NCBI GenBank assembly: GCA_963716685.1
Contig: CAVQTR010000006.1
Coordinates: 682,001 to 746,000, forward strand
Origin: JALYXI01 sp963716685
GTDB lineage: Bacteria > Acidobacteriota > Terriglobia > Bryobacterales > Bryobacteraceae
Length of the DNA: 64,000 nt
Reading direction: 5' to 3'
Shown here: positions 48,257 through 56,642 of the stretch, piece after piece
How positions within the stretch are numbered: position 1 is the first letter of the stretch
Layout: each line of letters begins with the position of its first letter
Translations under genes and position numbers: made by a program
The notes under the pieces: generated by a model
What the model was told of the DNA's origin: nothing
The model's input: the letters and a program-made list of their open reading frames with translations, nothing else
Database searches by the model: none

Positions 48257-50202
48257 GACCAATCTGTTTACTACTTGCATTTGCGGCGGCGCTGCCGGCG
48301 CAGGTGACGATTCGCATAAGCGCCGACCAGGTGAAAGCAAAGGTCAGCCCGAAGCTGTACGGGCTGATGACGGAAGAGATCAACTATGCATTCGACGGCG
48401 GCGTCTATGCGGAGCTGCTGCGAAACCGCTCCTTCCATGAAGACCCGAAAGAGGCGGTGCACTGGTCGCTGGTGCAGGAACAGGGTGGCACTGGCTCGAT
48501 AGCTTTTGACGCGAATGAGCACTGGCTGAAACTGACGGCGCTTGAGGTGGGGAAGAAAGCGCGGGTGGGGATTGCGAACGACGGGTTCTGGGGGATTCCG
48601 GTTCGTCCGAACACGCGGTACGAGGCGGTCTTTTTCGCGCGGACAGAGGCTGGTTTCGCGGAGCAGCTGACGGCACAGATTGTGAGCAGGGACGGAGCGA
48701 CGGTCTACGCCAGTGGAAAATCCACTTCGATCGGCGGGGAGTGGCGGCGCTACGAGGTGACGCTGACGACGGGCAAAACGAACCCAACGGCAGACGCGCG
48801 TTTTCAGCTGCTGGCGGGAACGAAGGGCTCGGTTTCGTTTAGTTTCATATCGCTTTTTCCACCAACTTATAAGAATCGAGCGAATGGAAACAGGCCGGAT
48901 ATTATGCAACTGCTGGCCGATATGAAGCCGCAGTTTTTACGGTTCCCAGGTGGAAATTATCTGGAAGGGAACACGATCGAGACGCGTTTCGACTGGAAGA
49001 AGACGCTGGGTCCGGTGGCGGTCAGGCCCGGCCACATGAACGACGGCTGGAAATACTGGTCCTCAGACGGAATGGGTTTGCTGGAATTTCTGCAGTGGTG
49101 CGAGGACTTGAAAATGGAGCCGGTGCTGGCGGTTTACGCGGGGTACTCGATGCATCAGGAGCGGGTCGCCGCAGGCGACAAACTGCAGCCTTATGTACAG
49201 GATGCGCTGGACGAAATCGAGTACACGGCGGGCGATGCAAGTACGCCGTGGGGCTCGAAGCGGGCCCGGGACGGGCACCCGGCGCCGTTCCGCCTGGAAT
49301 ACGTGGAGATCGGAAACGAAGACAACTTCGACCGGCAGGCGGGCAGCTATGATGCGCGTTTTCAGCAGTTTTACACGGCAATCAAGGCGAAATATCCGAA
49401 ATTACAGGTGATTGCGACGACGAAAACCACGCTGCAGGCGCCGGATGTGATCGACGAGCATTATTACCGGCGGACGGAGGATGAGATGGCCTCGCATGCG
49501 CACGATTACGATGACCGGCCGCGTACCGGACCGAAGGTATTCGTGGGGGAATGGGCCACGCGGGTAGGGGAACCGACTCCCAATATGAGCGGGGCGCTGG
49601 GGGACGCGGCGTGGATGACGGGCATGGAGCGGAATTCAGACCTGGTGATCATGTCGTGTTACGCGCCGCTTTTCGTCAACGTGAACCCGGGCGCGATGCA
49701 GTGGAAAACGGACCTGATCGGGTACAACGCGCTTACCAGTTACGGATCTCCGGCGTATTACGCGCAGCAGATGTTCAGCCGGAACCACGGGGACGAGGTG
49801 CTGGGAGCGACTGCAGAAGGAATTCCGACGCGGGAGTGGCAGCCGCCCGCCCCACGCGCGAACCCGAATGCCAAACAGCCACCCGCGATGCCCGCGCCGC
49901 GGCAGGCACCGCTGGTGTTTTTCGATGTGACGAGGGACAGCGGCACGGGAGCGATCTACGTCAAGCTGGTGAATCGGGCAGCGACGGAGCAACCGGTGCA
50001 CATTGTGATCTCGGGCGCGAGCGCGGTGGAAGCGCGAGGGCAGGCGGTGACAATGAGGGCGGCGAGTCCGGAGGAGACCAATTCAATTACGGAGCCGAGG
50101 AAGATTGTCCCGGTGAAGACAGAAATTGGCGGGCTGGGGAAAGATTTCTCGCGAACGGCGCCCGCTTATTCGATCACAGTACTGAAGCTAAAGAGCAGGT
50201 AA
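48253..50202 (+). CDS. alpha-L-arabinofuranosidase (GH51-like), secreted
   Basis: 649 residues with signal peptide MRPICLLLAFAAALPAQ. Residues about 33-200 form a carbohydrate-binding-type sandwich after KLYGLMTEEINYAFDGGVYA. The barrel contains FLRFPGGNYLEGN, the acid/base Glu356 in VEIGNEDNF, DEHYYRR and the nucleophile Glu433 in VFVGEWATR. The ending (FSRTAPAYSITVLKLK) is the common arabinofuranosidase terminal sandwich. A Pro-rich insert lies at about 535-560 (QPPAPRANPNAKQPP). It releases arabinose from side chains of arabinan or arabinoxylan. The gene is translationally coupled to the FadR-type regulator. Confidence 0.92.
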   Translation: MRPICLLLAFAAALPAQVTIRISADQVKAKVSPKLYGLMTEEINYAFDGGVYAELLRNRSFHEDPKEAVHWSLVQEQGGTGSIAFDANEHWLKLTALEVGKKARVGIANDGFWGIPVRPNTRYEAVFFARTEAGFAEQLTAQIVSRDGATVYASGKSTSIGGEWRRYEVTLTTGKTNPTADARFQLLAGTKGSVSFSFISLFPPTYKNRANGNRPDIMQLLADMKPQFLRFPGGNYLEGNTIETRFDWKKTLGPVAVRPGHMNDGWKYWSSDGMGLLEFLQWCEDLKMEPVLAVYAGYSMHQERVAAGDKLQPYVQDALDEIEYTAGDASTPWGSKRARDGHPAPFRLEYVEIGNEDNFDRQAGSYDARFQQFYTAIKAKYPKLQVIATTKTTLQAPDVIDEHYYRRTEDEMASHAHDYDDRPRTGPKVFVGEWATRVGEPTPNMSGALGDAAWMTGMERNSDLVIMSCYAPLFVNVNPGAMQWKTDLIGYNALTSYGSPAYYAQQMFSRNHGDEVLGATAEGIPTREWQPPAPRANPNAKQPPAMPAPRQAPLVFFDVTRDSGTGAIYVKLVNRAATEQPVHIVISGASAVEARGQAVTMRAASPEETNSITEPRKIVPVKTEIGGLGKDFSRTAPAYSITVLKLKSR

Positions 50203-50209
50203 ACCGGTA

Positions 50210-50575
50210 TCAGGCGCTGGTGCGCGCGGCGGTCAGTTCACCGACCATTTTTAGAAGATCTTTAACGACAAACGGTTTCGCAAGAAATGGCCACGGTTCG
50301 GGAAGGTCGCGTTCGGAATATCCACCTGACATAAAGAGGACCTTCACGGACGGTTGTTCAATCTGGAGCTGGCGATAAGCGCTAATACCGTCCATGACCG
50401 GCATCTCGAGATCAGATAAAAATAGCGAGACTTCCCTGTCACTGGCGCGCGAAAGTTCGAGGGCTTCGAGACCATTGGAGGCCACCATCACCTCAAAAGA
50501 GTCGCCTTCGAGCAGAAAACGCAGAAGATTCCGGATTACGACGTCGTCTTCTGCGAGAAGAATCACCGGGCGCAT
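50210..50575 (-). CDS. single-domain response regulator (CheY-like receiver)
   Basis: 121 residues from ATG at 50575 (GGGAG behind a 5-base spacer), MRPVILLAEDDVVIRNLLRF. Receiver landmarks are the acid pair Glu-Asp-Asp, the phospho-acceptor Asp in LFLSDLEMPVMDG, the Ser in VLFMSGG and the Lys in FLAKPF. There is no output domain, so it would act by protein contact. It is the downstream neighbour of a degenerate receiver on the same strand. No histidine kinase is in the window. It is convergent with the GH51 gene, 7 bases away. Confidence 0.92.
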   Translation of the reverse strand: MRPVILLAEDDVVIRNLLRFLLEGDSFEVMVASNGLEALELSRASDREVSLFLSDLEMPVMDGISAYRQLQIEQPSVKVLFMSGGYSERDLPEPWPFLAKPFVVKDLLKMVGELTAARTSA

Positions 50576-50619
50576 TACATCTCCCAAACGAGAGTATACG
50601 CTTTTAGTGAATTTTTCGC

Positions 50620-51069
50620 TTACCTATTTGAATGGAGAAGAATGGAACTTACCTTCCGAGATAGTTCCACATTATCGGAAGGTCTGCCCGGTGAGATCGA
50701 GCCTCCATCGATATCTAAATTCGAGAGGGAAAGAGCTTTTAGTGCGGGATGCCTGACCTGCAGATTCGAAACCAGTTGCGAATCCAAAACGGACGAGCCC
50801 GTCGGGGTACTGATTACGAGATCCAAAGCGCCGTTCAGGTGATCCGCGACGTTCTTAGCTTCTTCCGAAGAGCCGGCTTCCCAAACCCGATAGTTGCCGG
50901 GGAGAAGCGCTCGTCGTATCCGGTCACGTAAAATCACATCATTTTCTATGACGAGGATTGTGGATTGACAGCGAGGGAGAGTTTCGTTGACCAAGCTGGC
51001 GGCGGTTTGCTGCTGAACCAGATCGCGTGGGCTTGCCATCGTTTTCACCGTCTGCAGCTTTAAGGCCAT
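50620..51069 (-). CDS. degenerate receiver-domain protein (pseudo-receiver)
   Basis: 149 residues from ATG at 51069; ATG at 51039 is also possible. Residues about 35-130 follow a receiver fold: STILVIENDVILRDRIRRAL, RVWEAGSSEEAKNVADHL and ALDLVISTPTGSSVL. The position of the phospho-acceptor Asp (normally DLVLLD or DLVLSD) is Ser-Thr, and the Lys region is absent, so phosphorylation is unlikely. It may bind a partner in an unphosphorylated state or have become a dosage regulator. The 239 bases between it and plsC show no feature I can support. Confidence 0.7.
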   Translation of the reverse strand: MALKLQTVKTMASPRDLVQQQTAASLVNETLPRCQSTILVIENDVILRDRIRRALLPGNYRVWEAGSSEEAKNVADHLNGALDLVISTPTGSSVLDSQLVSNLQVRHPALKALSLSNLDIDGGSISPGRPSDNVELSRKVSSILLHSNR

Positions 51070-51308
51070 TAATTCACCCAAAATAACACGAAAATTCAGG
51101 AAGTCAATTTGTGCACTCACGCGGGAGGTTTCAAACTTATTCTGTTACTAATCCCCGGAAGGCGAAGGACCGACCGCAGTACTAACTGCTGTCATGATCG
51201 ATCAACATGTAAGTGCATGCAAGGGCACTGCAGGCTCGCAGCCAGCGTTTTAGGACTGTCAATAACAGTTCAGTGACACCAAAGCGCGATTAGGTACCGA
51301 TAGCGGGT

Positions 51309-52055
51309 TTAGACAGCAGCAGGACGGGCGAGCAGGTCTTCTATCTGGCGGCGCGCCGAATCAGTTAGTTCGCCGCGATCGGCCAGCGACAGGCCGGTAG
51401 TCTCGATCAGGTCGCCGATAAGAACGCGAACGGTGCCGGGGCGAACGCGGCCGGAATGCATGGGGAGCACCTGGTGCGTACCGGCGAGAGCGATGGGCAG
51501 AAGAGGGACACCCGCTTTGATGGCGATATAGGCAACGCCTTCCTTGAATTCCTGGAGGGTGCCGGATTCGGAGCGACCGCCTTCGGGGAAGAGAAGCACA
51601 GATACCTTTCGCGCGGAGATGGCGCGGGCGGCTTCCGCCATGCTTTTGAGAGAGGCGCGCGCGTTGCCGCGATCGACGGGAAAGTGGCCGGCGCGTCCGA
51701 GGTGGGTGCCGAGCAGAGGAATGCTGAAGAGTCCGAGCTTGGCGAAGAACCGGAACTGAAGCGGGATGGCCGCCAGCGCAACCGGGGTATCCATGTAACT
51801 GGCGTGGTTGGCGGCAAGGACATAGCTGCGGGAGGGGTCGAGCTTGTCGAGACCCTCAATTTGAACTCGAATGCCGCTGACTTTCAGGAGCCATCGCGAC
51901 CAGGTACGGGCAATCTCGTGAAGGCGGTTTTCTCGGGCTCCGCAGAGAGAGCAAACGAGAGAGACGAGACCAAAGGCGGTGGTGGTGAGGAGAACGGCCG
52001 GAGCAATGAACAGATAAGAGAAGAGCAGCGGCAAATTTCTATGAGACCACAACAT
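51309..52055 (-). CDS. plsC: 1-acyl-sn-glycerol-3-phosphate acyltransferase
   Basis: 248 residues from MLWSHRNLPLLFSYLFIAPA at 52055, behind GGAGG. The earlier in-frame ATG at 52103 only overlaps the divergent start. One or two membrane helices at residues 8-36, then the acyltransferase motifs: NHASYMD (His84, Asp89, the catalytic H-x4-D), the glycerol-phosphate region GRAGHFPVDRGN and LFPEGGRSESG (about 155-163). It makes phosphatidate from lysophosphatidate. The gene is divergent from the NarL-type regulator. Similar acyltransferases act on other acceptors, so the exact acceptor is inferred. Confidence 0.9.
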   Translation of the reverse strand: MLWSHRNLPLLFSYLFIAPAVLLTTTAFGLVSLVCSLCGARENRLHEIARTWSRWLLKVSGIRVQIEGLDKLDPSRSYVLAANHASYMDTPVALAAIPLQFRFFAKLGLFSIPLLGTHLGRAGHFPVDRGNARASLKSMAEAARAISARKVSVLLFPEGGRSESGTLQEFKEGVAYIAIKAGVPLLPIALAGTHQVLPMHSGRVRPGTVRVLIGDLIETTGLSLADRGELTDSARRQIEDLLARPAAV

Positions 52056-52101
52056 AAAGCCTCCGCTTCGTTCCGCCGATGGACGGTGGGAAGAGGGAGA
52101 C

Positions 52102-52752
52102 ATGGAACCAATCCGAATATTGCTGGCGGACCCGCAAACATTGTTCCGCGAAGGGCTGCGCGCGCTGCTGGCGGGGTGCGAGGAAGTGGAAGTGGTGGGC
52201 GAAGTCCCGCAACCGGAAGAGGCGGCGACGCTGTTGCGCCTGATGCCGGCGGACCTGGTCCTGATGGATGTATCGGGGGAGGGCGCGGTGCGGGTGCGGA
52301 ACCTGGAAACCGGGGCGAAGACGGCATTTCTGACGGACCGGAGCGATGAAGACGCGCTGACGGAGTATCAGGAATCGGGGGCGGCGGGGTTCATTTTGAA
52401 GGACGGCGGCAGCGGGGAACTGCTGGATGCGATTCGCAGGATTCACGGGGGTAACACGTGGGTGAGCGAGCCGATCGCAACCGCGATCGCGAAGCGGGGA
52501 GTGCGCGGGAGCGGTGCCCTGACGCCACGGGAGCAGGAAGTACTGAAGATGACGGCACAGGGACATTCGGTGAAGCAGGTGGCGACGATGCTGGATTTAA
52601 GCGCGAAAACGGTTGATGCGCACAAGGTGAACCTGATGCGCAAACTGCGGATTCACAACAAAGCGCAACTGGTGCAGTATGCGTTCCAGAAACAGATCCT
52701 GCGGGTGATGGTGGGCGGTCAGGGATTCGAACCCCGGACCCCTTCGGTGTAA
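52102..52752 (+). CDS. NarL/FixJ-type response regulator whose C-terminus runs antisense into tRNA-Val
   Basis: 216 residues in frame. The receiver has the phospho-acceptor Asp in DLVLMDVSGEG and FILKDGGSGELLDAI. The LuxR-type helix-turn-helix is complete: LTPREQEVLKMTAQGHSVKQ, VATMLDLSAKTVDAHKVNLM, RKLRIHNKAQLVQYA. The native end would be near IHNKAQLVQYAFQKQILRV; the last 14 residues (VGGQGFEPRTPSV and neighbours) are read from the reverse complement of tRNA-Val, a peptide string typical of such overlaps. The stop codon itself lies inside the tRNA. The gene is divergent from plsC. The cognate kinase is not in the window. Confidence 0.88.
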   Translation: MEPIRILLADPQTLFREGLRALLAGCEEVEVVGEVPQPEEAATLLRLMPADLVLMDVSGEGAVRVRNLETGAKTAFLTDRSDEDALTEYQESGAAGFILKDGGSGELLDAIRRIHGGNTWVSEPIATAIAKRGVRGSGALTPREQEVLKMTAQGHSVKQVATMLDLSAKTVDAHKVNLMRKLRIHNKAQLVQYAFQKQILRVMVGGQGFEPRTPSV

Positions 52753-52785
52753 ACGAAGTGCTCTAACCAACTGAGCTAACCGCCC
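52709..52785 (-). tRNA. tRNA-Val (UAC anticodon), CCA encoded
   Basis: On the minus strand: acceptor GGGCGGT pairs with ACCGCCC; D arm GCTC...GAGC; anticodon arm CTTCG-TTTACAC-CGAAG with TAC at 34-36; T arm CGGGG-TTCGAAT-CCCTG; discriminator A and genomic CCA. All stems pair. It begins 7 bases after the stop of the DsbA-like gene on the same strand and may be transcribed with it. The plus-strand regulator gene overlaps it antisense. Confidence 0.97.
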
Positions 52786-52792
52786 GGCGGGA

Positions 52793-53641
52793 TCAGTGTT
52801 TCAACTCACCCGTGAGGATTTCTCCGAAGGCTTTCGGGTCGAGAGAACCATTATAGTGCTTGCCATTAACGAAGACGGTGGGAGTGCCTTCGACGCCGGC
52901 CTGTTCGCCTTCAGCGAGGTCGCGGGCAATCTGCTTTTTGGTCTCGGCGGATTCCATGTCCGCGGTGAAGCGCTTCATCTCGATGCCGGACTCGCGCGCC
53001 CACTTCAGGATGTTCTCACGGGTGAGGTTGTGGTTATCGGCGAACATCTTATCGTGCAGCGGCCAGAATTTGCCCTGGTTGTTGGCTGCAATGGCAGCCT
53101 GGGAGGCCATCATGGCGCGGTTGTGGATGTCAGTGAGCGGGAACTGCTTGTAGACGAGCCGGACGTCTTTGGGAAATGCCTTCATGGTGGCATCGATGTC
53201 GGTGACGGCCTTTGAGCAGTAGGGGCACTGGAAATCCGAGAACTCGACCAGGGTGATTCTGGCATCAGCCGGACCTTTCGAGGGCGAACCGGCGGTGCTC
53301 AGTTTGATGGCGTCTTCGAGAACTTTGTGCGGGGCGGGTCCGGCGGCGAGGGCTTTGTGAATCTCGTCAAGGTTCTTGCCATCGCGAATGCCTTTGATGG
53401 TGACGGCGGCGAGAGAACGGCTGTACGAGCACTTCGGATCTTCGACGCGGCACTGGGCGATCTTCATGCCGCAACCGCAGGAGCAATCGTTTTCGCGCAG
53501 CAGTTTGAAAACAGTTTGTTTCTGGGCCGGAGAGAGGCCGGTGACGTCGACACCGGAAAGTTCGGTCGCGGTTTTCCAATCGGGGGTCTGGGCCGCGAGG
53601 GGAACGGCGACGGCGAAGCAAAGCAGGGCGAGGACGCGCAT
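52793..53641 (-). CDS. DsbA-like thioredoxin-fold protein with Cys-rich N-terminal region, secreted
   Basis: 282 residues from MRVLALLCFAVAVPLAAQ at 53641, a signal peptide. Residues about 50-75 carry a cysteine cluster (DCSCGCGMKIAQCR, then DPKCSYSRS) that may bind metal. From about 125 follows a DsbA/thioredoxin fold of the Thioredoxin_4 type: ITLVEFSDFQCPYCSKAV with redox cysteines 139 and 142, VYKQFPLTDIHNRAMMASQA, and the cis-Pro region GVEGTPTVFVNGKHYNGS. It probably acts in periplasmic disulfide exchange. It is divergent from the esterase, with only 17 bases between starts. The tRNA-Val follows on the same strand. Confidence 0.9.
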   Translation of the reverse strand: MRVLALLCFAVAVPLAAQTPDWKTATELSGVDVTGLSPAQKQTVFKLLRENDCSCGCGMKIAQCRVEDPKCSYSRSLAAVTIKGIRDGKNLDEIHKALAAGPAPHKVLEDAIKLSTAGSPSKGPADARITLVEFSDFQCPYCSKAVTDIDATMKAFPKDVRLVYKQFPLTDIHNRAMMASQAAIAANNQGKFWPLHDKMFADNHNLTRENILKWARESGIEMKRFTADMESAETKKQIARDLAEGEQAGVEGTPTVFVNGKHYNGSLDPKAFGEILTGELKH

Positions 53642-53658
53642 GAGAGACTCTACTTGAT

Positions 53659-54516
53659 ATGAGAACACTTCTTGCCTTGATTTGTCTGGCGGCGGGCGCA
53701 GCGGCGCAGACACCAGCCGTTCCGGATAACGTGATCCTGGAGCGCGATGTGGCGTATTCGTCACCTGGGGGCGAGCGGCTGGCGATGGATATCGCGCGCC
53801 CGAAAGAAGGCGGGACGCATCCGGCGATTGTTTGCATCCACGGCGGCGGATTCCGGGCGGGCGACCGGAAGAGCTGGCTGCCGCTGTGCCTGCGGCTGGC
53901 GCAGCGTGGCTACACGGCGGCGACGATTACGTACCGGCTGGCTCCCAAGAGTCCGTTCCCGGCGGCCGTGCAGGATTCCAAGACGGCAGTGCGATGGCTG
54001 CGGGCGAATGCGGCGAAGTACGGGATTGATCCGACTCGCGTGGGCGTGATGGGCGATTCGGCGGGCGGCACGCTGGTGCTAATGCTGGCGACGACGGCGG
54101 GGGTGCCGGAGTTCGAAGGCGAAGGAAACCGGGACCAATCGAGCCGGGTGCAGGCGGTGGTGGATTACTACGGCGCGACGGACTTCACGAAGTCGTATGG
54201 GAAGAGCGTGGATGCGGCGCAGGTGCTGCCGCTCTATCTGGGCGGCGACGTGGAGCACGCGCGGCAGGAGCATGTGCGCGCGAGTCCGCTGTACTGGGTG
54301 ACTCCGGATGCGGCGCCGGTGCAGGCGGTGCACGGGACGAAGGACCGGTATGTGGAGTACGCGCAATCGCTGTGGATGCAGGACCGGATGAGGGCGGCGG
54401 GCGTCACGTTTGAACTGGAAACGCTGGACGGCGCGGACCACGGCTTCAAAGGAGCGGACGCGCAGCGTGCCGAAGCGAAGCTGATGGCGTTTTTCGATCA
54501 GATGCTGAAGAAGTAG
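53659..54516 (+). CDS. alpha/beta-hydrolase (esterase/lipase of the BD-FAE/HSL type), secreted
   Basis: 285 residues with signal peptide MRTLLALICLAAGAAAQ. The oxyanion motif HGGG is at 61-64, the nucleophile Ser134 in GDSAGG, the acid Asp229 in HGTKDRY and His261 in GADHGF. TYRLAPKSPFPAAVQDSKTA is the typical HSL-family region. It hydrolyses short carboxylic esters, perhaps acetyl groups on plant glycans. The stop is directly followed by the amidohydrolase ATG, so the two are co-transcribed. Confidence 0.92.
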   Translation: MRTLLALICLAAGAAAQTPAVPDNVILERDVAYSSPGGERLAMDIARPKEGGTHPAIVCIHGGGFRAGDRKSWLPLCLRLAQRGYTAATITYRLAPKSPFPAAVQDSKTAVRWLRANAAKYGIDPTRVGVMGDSAGGTLVLMLATTAGVPEFEGEGNRDQSSRVQAVVDYYGATDFTKSYGKSVDAAQVLPLYLGGDVEHARQEHVRASPLYWVTPDAAPVQAVHGTKDRYVEYAQSLWMQDRMRAAGVTFELETLDGADHGFKGADAQRAEAKLMAFFDQMLKK

Positions 54517-55722
54517 ATGCTGCTGTGGCTGGCGGGGTGGCTTGCAGCGGCGGTACATCCGGCCACGGGACCCGTCACGGTGATTCACGATGTGACCGTG
54601 GTGGATGTAGAGACGGGGACGCTCGAGCCGCACCGGAATGTGGCGATCCGCGGCGAGAGGATCGTAGCGGTGGGAGCGGCGATGCGGCCACCGGTGTCCG
54701 CGCGGGTGGTAGCGGGTGAGGGCAGGTATCTGATTCCGGGGCTATGGGACATGCACGTCCACCTGTGGGAGGAGAAGCCGGGTTTCCGTGAATACCTGGC
54801 AAACGGCGTGACGGCGCTGCGGGACATGGGCAGCAACTTCGCGCGGATACGGGAGTGGCGGAGAACGGCGGGAGGTCCGCGGCTGTTCGCTTCCGGGCCA
54901 CCGCTGGACGGGCCGGGGGACCAGACGGATCCGAGGCTGGCGGCGAAGGTGGTGGCGAGTGCGGCGGAGGCGCGCCGGGCGTTCGACGAGCTGGACGACA
55001 TGCACGTGGATTTCATTGAAGTGCTGCCGGGGCTGCGGGCGGAGGCGTTTTTCGCGCTGACGGAGTTTACGCGGCACTGGGGCCATCGAATCGCGGGCAG
55101 TTTGCCGGACACGGTGAGCGCGATGCAGGCGATTGATGCGCGCCAAGGATCGATTGAAGGTCTGGAAGGCATTCTGCTTTCGTGCTCGAGCGAGGAGCGG
55201 GAGATCCGCGGCGACTGGCGCGAGGCGCGGCGGAAGGGCGATGCGGCGGCCTTGGCGAAGGCGCTGCAGGCCATGGGGGACACGTACAACCCGCGCCGGG
55301 CCGCACGTCTGTTCGGCGACATGAAGATTTACGACGTGATGGCGACGCCGATGCTGGCGGCGCGGAAGCGGCGTGGCCTGCCCTTTGAGCGGCTGGGGGC
55401 GCTGGCGAAGGAGATGAGCGCAGCCGGGGTGGGGCTGCTGGCTGGGACGGATACCGGGGTTGAAGGAACGACGCCGGGGACGGAACTGCACGACGAAATG
55501 GAACTGCTGGAGGCGGCAGGGATTCCGGCATGGCAGGTGCTGCGGGCGGCAACGGTGAATGGGGCGCGCGTGCTGCGGCACGAGTCGGATATGGGGACGG
55601 TGCGCGCGGACCGGTACGCGGATCTGGTGCTGCTGGGTGCGAATCCGCTGGCGAAGGTAGAGAACACGCGAAAGATCGCCGGCGTGTTCGTGAATGGCCG
55701 CTATATTGCGACAGCACGGTAG
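54517..55722 (+). CDS. amidohydrolase-superfamily protein lacking two metal-ligand histidines
   Basis: 401 residues with a short hydrophobic start. It has the superfamily beginning VVAGEGRYLIPGLWDMHVHLW with the His-x-His pair, the region LFASGPPLDGPGDQT, and the ending GLLAGTDTGVEGTTPGTEL (catalytic Asp) and ADRYADLVLLGANPL. Where related acidobacterial amidohydrolases carry GHLP and SIEHLEG (from memory), this one reads GSLPDT and SIEGLEG, so residues 195 and 215 are Ser and Gly instead of His. Catalysis as a metal-dependent hydrolase would be impaired or changed. It begins at once after the esterase stop and shares 1 base with the next gene. Confidence 0.85.
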   Translation: MLLWLAGWLAAAVHPATGPVTVIHDVTVVDVETGTLEPHRNVAIRGERIVAVGAAMRPPVSARVVAGEGRYLIPGLWDMHVHLWEEKPGFREYLANGVTALRDMGSNFARIREWRRTAGGPRLFASGPPLDGPGDQTDPRLAAKVVASAAEARRAFDELDDMHVDFIEVLPGLRAEAFFALTEFTRHWGHRIAGSLPDTVSAMQAIDARQGSIEGLEGILLSCSSEEREIRGDWREARRKGDAAALAKALQAMGDTYNPRRAARLFGDMKIYDVMATPMLAARKRRGLPFERLGALAKEMSAAGVGLLAGTDTGVEGTTPGTELHDEMELLEAAGIPAWQVLRAATVNGARVLRHESDMGTVRADRYADLVLLGANPLAKVENTRKIAGVFVNGRYIATAR

Positions 55723-56642
55723 TGCGGATACCGGACGATAGCGCGAATGCCGAGTTGGAGATCGACGGGCGCGCGGTCCGGCTGACAAACCTGAGCAAGC
55801 CGTTTTGGCCTGAACTCCAGATCACCAAGCGCGACCTACTGCAGTATTACGCGGACATCTCGGGCGTGCTGCTGCCGCATGTGACCGATCGCGCGATGGT
55901 GATGAAGCGGTATCCCAATGGCGCTTCGGGCGAGTTCTTTTTTATGAAGAGAACGCCTTCGCCAAGGCCGGAGTGGCTGAAGACCTGTTCGATCCGGCAT
56001 GGCTCGGGGAACGTCATCGATTTCCCGGTGGTGGACAGCGTGGCGGCGCTGCTTTGGGTGGTGAACCTGGGGTGCATCGATCTCAACCAGTGGTATGCGC
56101 GGTGCGATGACGTGAACCGTCCGGATTATTTGCATTTCGATCTGGACCCGGTGCCGGGGGCGACGTGGCGGCAGGTGCTGGAGACGGCGTGCGCCGTGCG
56201 GGAGGCGTTGGATGCACTGAAGATTCCCAGTTATCCAAAGACGTCCGGATCGCGGGGCATTCATTTGTATGTGCCGATTGTGCGCGGGCCTTTGCAGAAG
56301 CAGGTTTGGGCATTCGCGAAGGAGTTTGCGAGGGCGATGGAGGCTCAGCATCCTGGGCTGATTACGGCGGAGTATAAGATCGCGAAGCGGCCGGAGGGGC
56401 ACGTGCTGGTGGACTACAACCAGAATGCCTGGGGTCGGACGCTGGCGTCAGTCTATTCCGTGAGACCGAAGCCGGGCGCAACGGTGTCGGCGCCGGTGAC
56501 GTGGGAGGAAGTGAAGGCGGGTTTCCGGATGGAGGACTTCACAGTGAACAATATGGTCGCGCGGGTGGCGGAGTCAGGGGATTTGTTTGCGCCGGTGGTG
56601 ACCGGAAAGAAACGCTTTCAACTGGAGAAGTATCTGAAATGA
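55722..56642 (+). CDS. LigD-type primase/polymerase domain protein (NHEJ)
   Basis: 306 residues from GTG at 55722, sharing one base with the previous stop (TAGTG). Motifs of the archaeo-eukaryotic-primase-like LigD polymerase: LTNLSKPFWPELQITKRDLL, DRAMVMKRYPNGASGEFFFM, YLHFDLDPVPG with the catalytic Asp140 and Asp142, and KTSGSRGIHLYVPI. It adds nucleotides at double-strand breaks. It stands as a separate gene in front of the ligase rather than fused to it. The stop overlaps the ligase ATG (ATGA). Confidence 0.92.
   Translation: MRIPDDSANAELEIDGRAVRLTNLSKPFWPELQITKRDLLQYYADISGVLLPHVTDRAMVMKRYPNGASGEFFFMKRTPSPRPEWLKTCSIRHGSGNVIDFPVVDSVAALLWVVNLGCIDLNQWYARCDDVNRPDYLHFDLDPVPGATWRQVLETACAVREALDALKIPSYPKTSGSRGIHLYVPIVRGPLQKQVWAFAKEFARAMEAQHPGLITAEYKIAKRPEGHVLVDYNQNAWGRTLASVYSVRPKPGATVSAPVTWEEVKAGFRMEDFTVNNMVARVAESGDLFAPVVTGKKRFQLEKYLK

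Noticed and set aside
52101..52104. Divergent genes sharing one CATG as both start codons
   Set aside because: plsC has a better start at 52055 with GGAGG upstream; only the regulator uses the ATG at 52102.
52713..52752. The peptide GGQGFEPRTPSV as a functional domain
   Set aside because: It is the reverse complement of a tRNA read as protein, a well-known artefact string.
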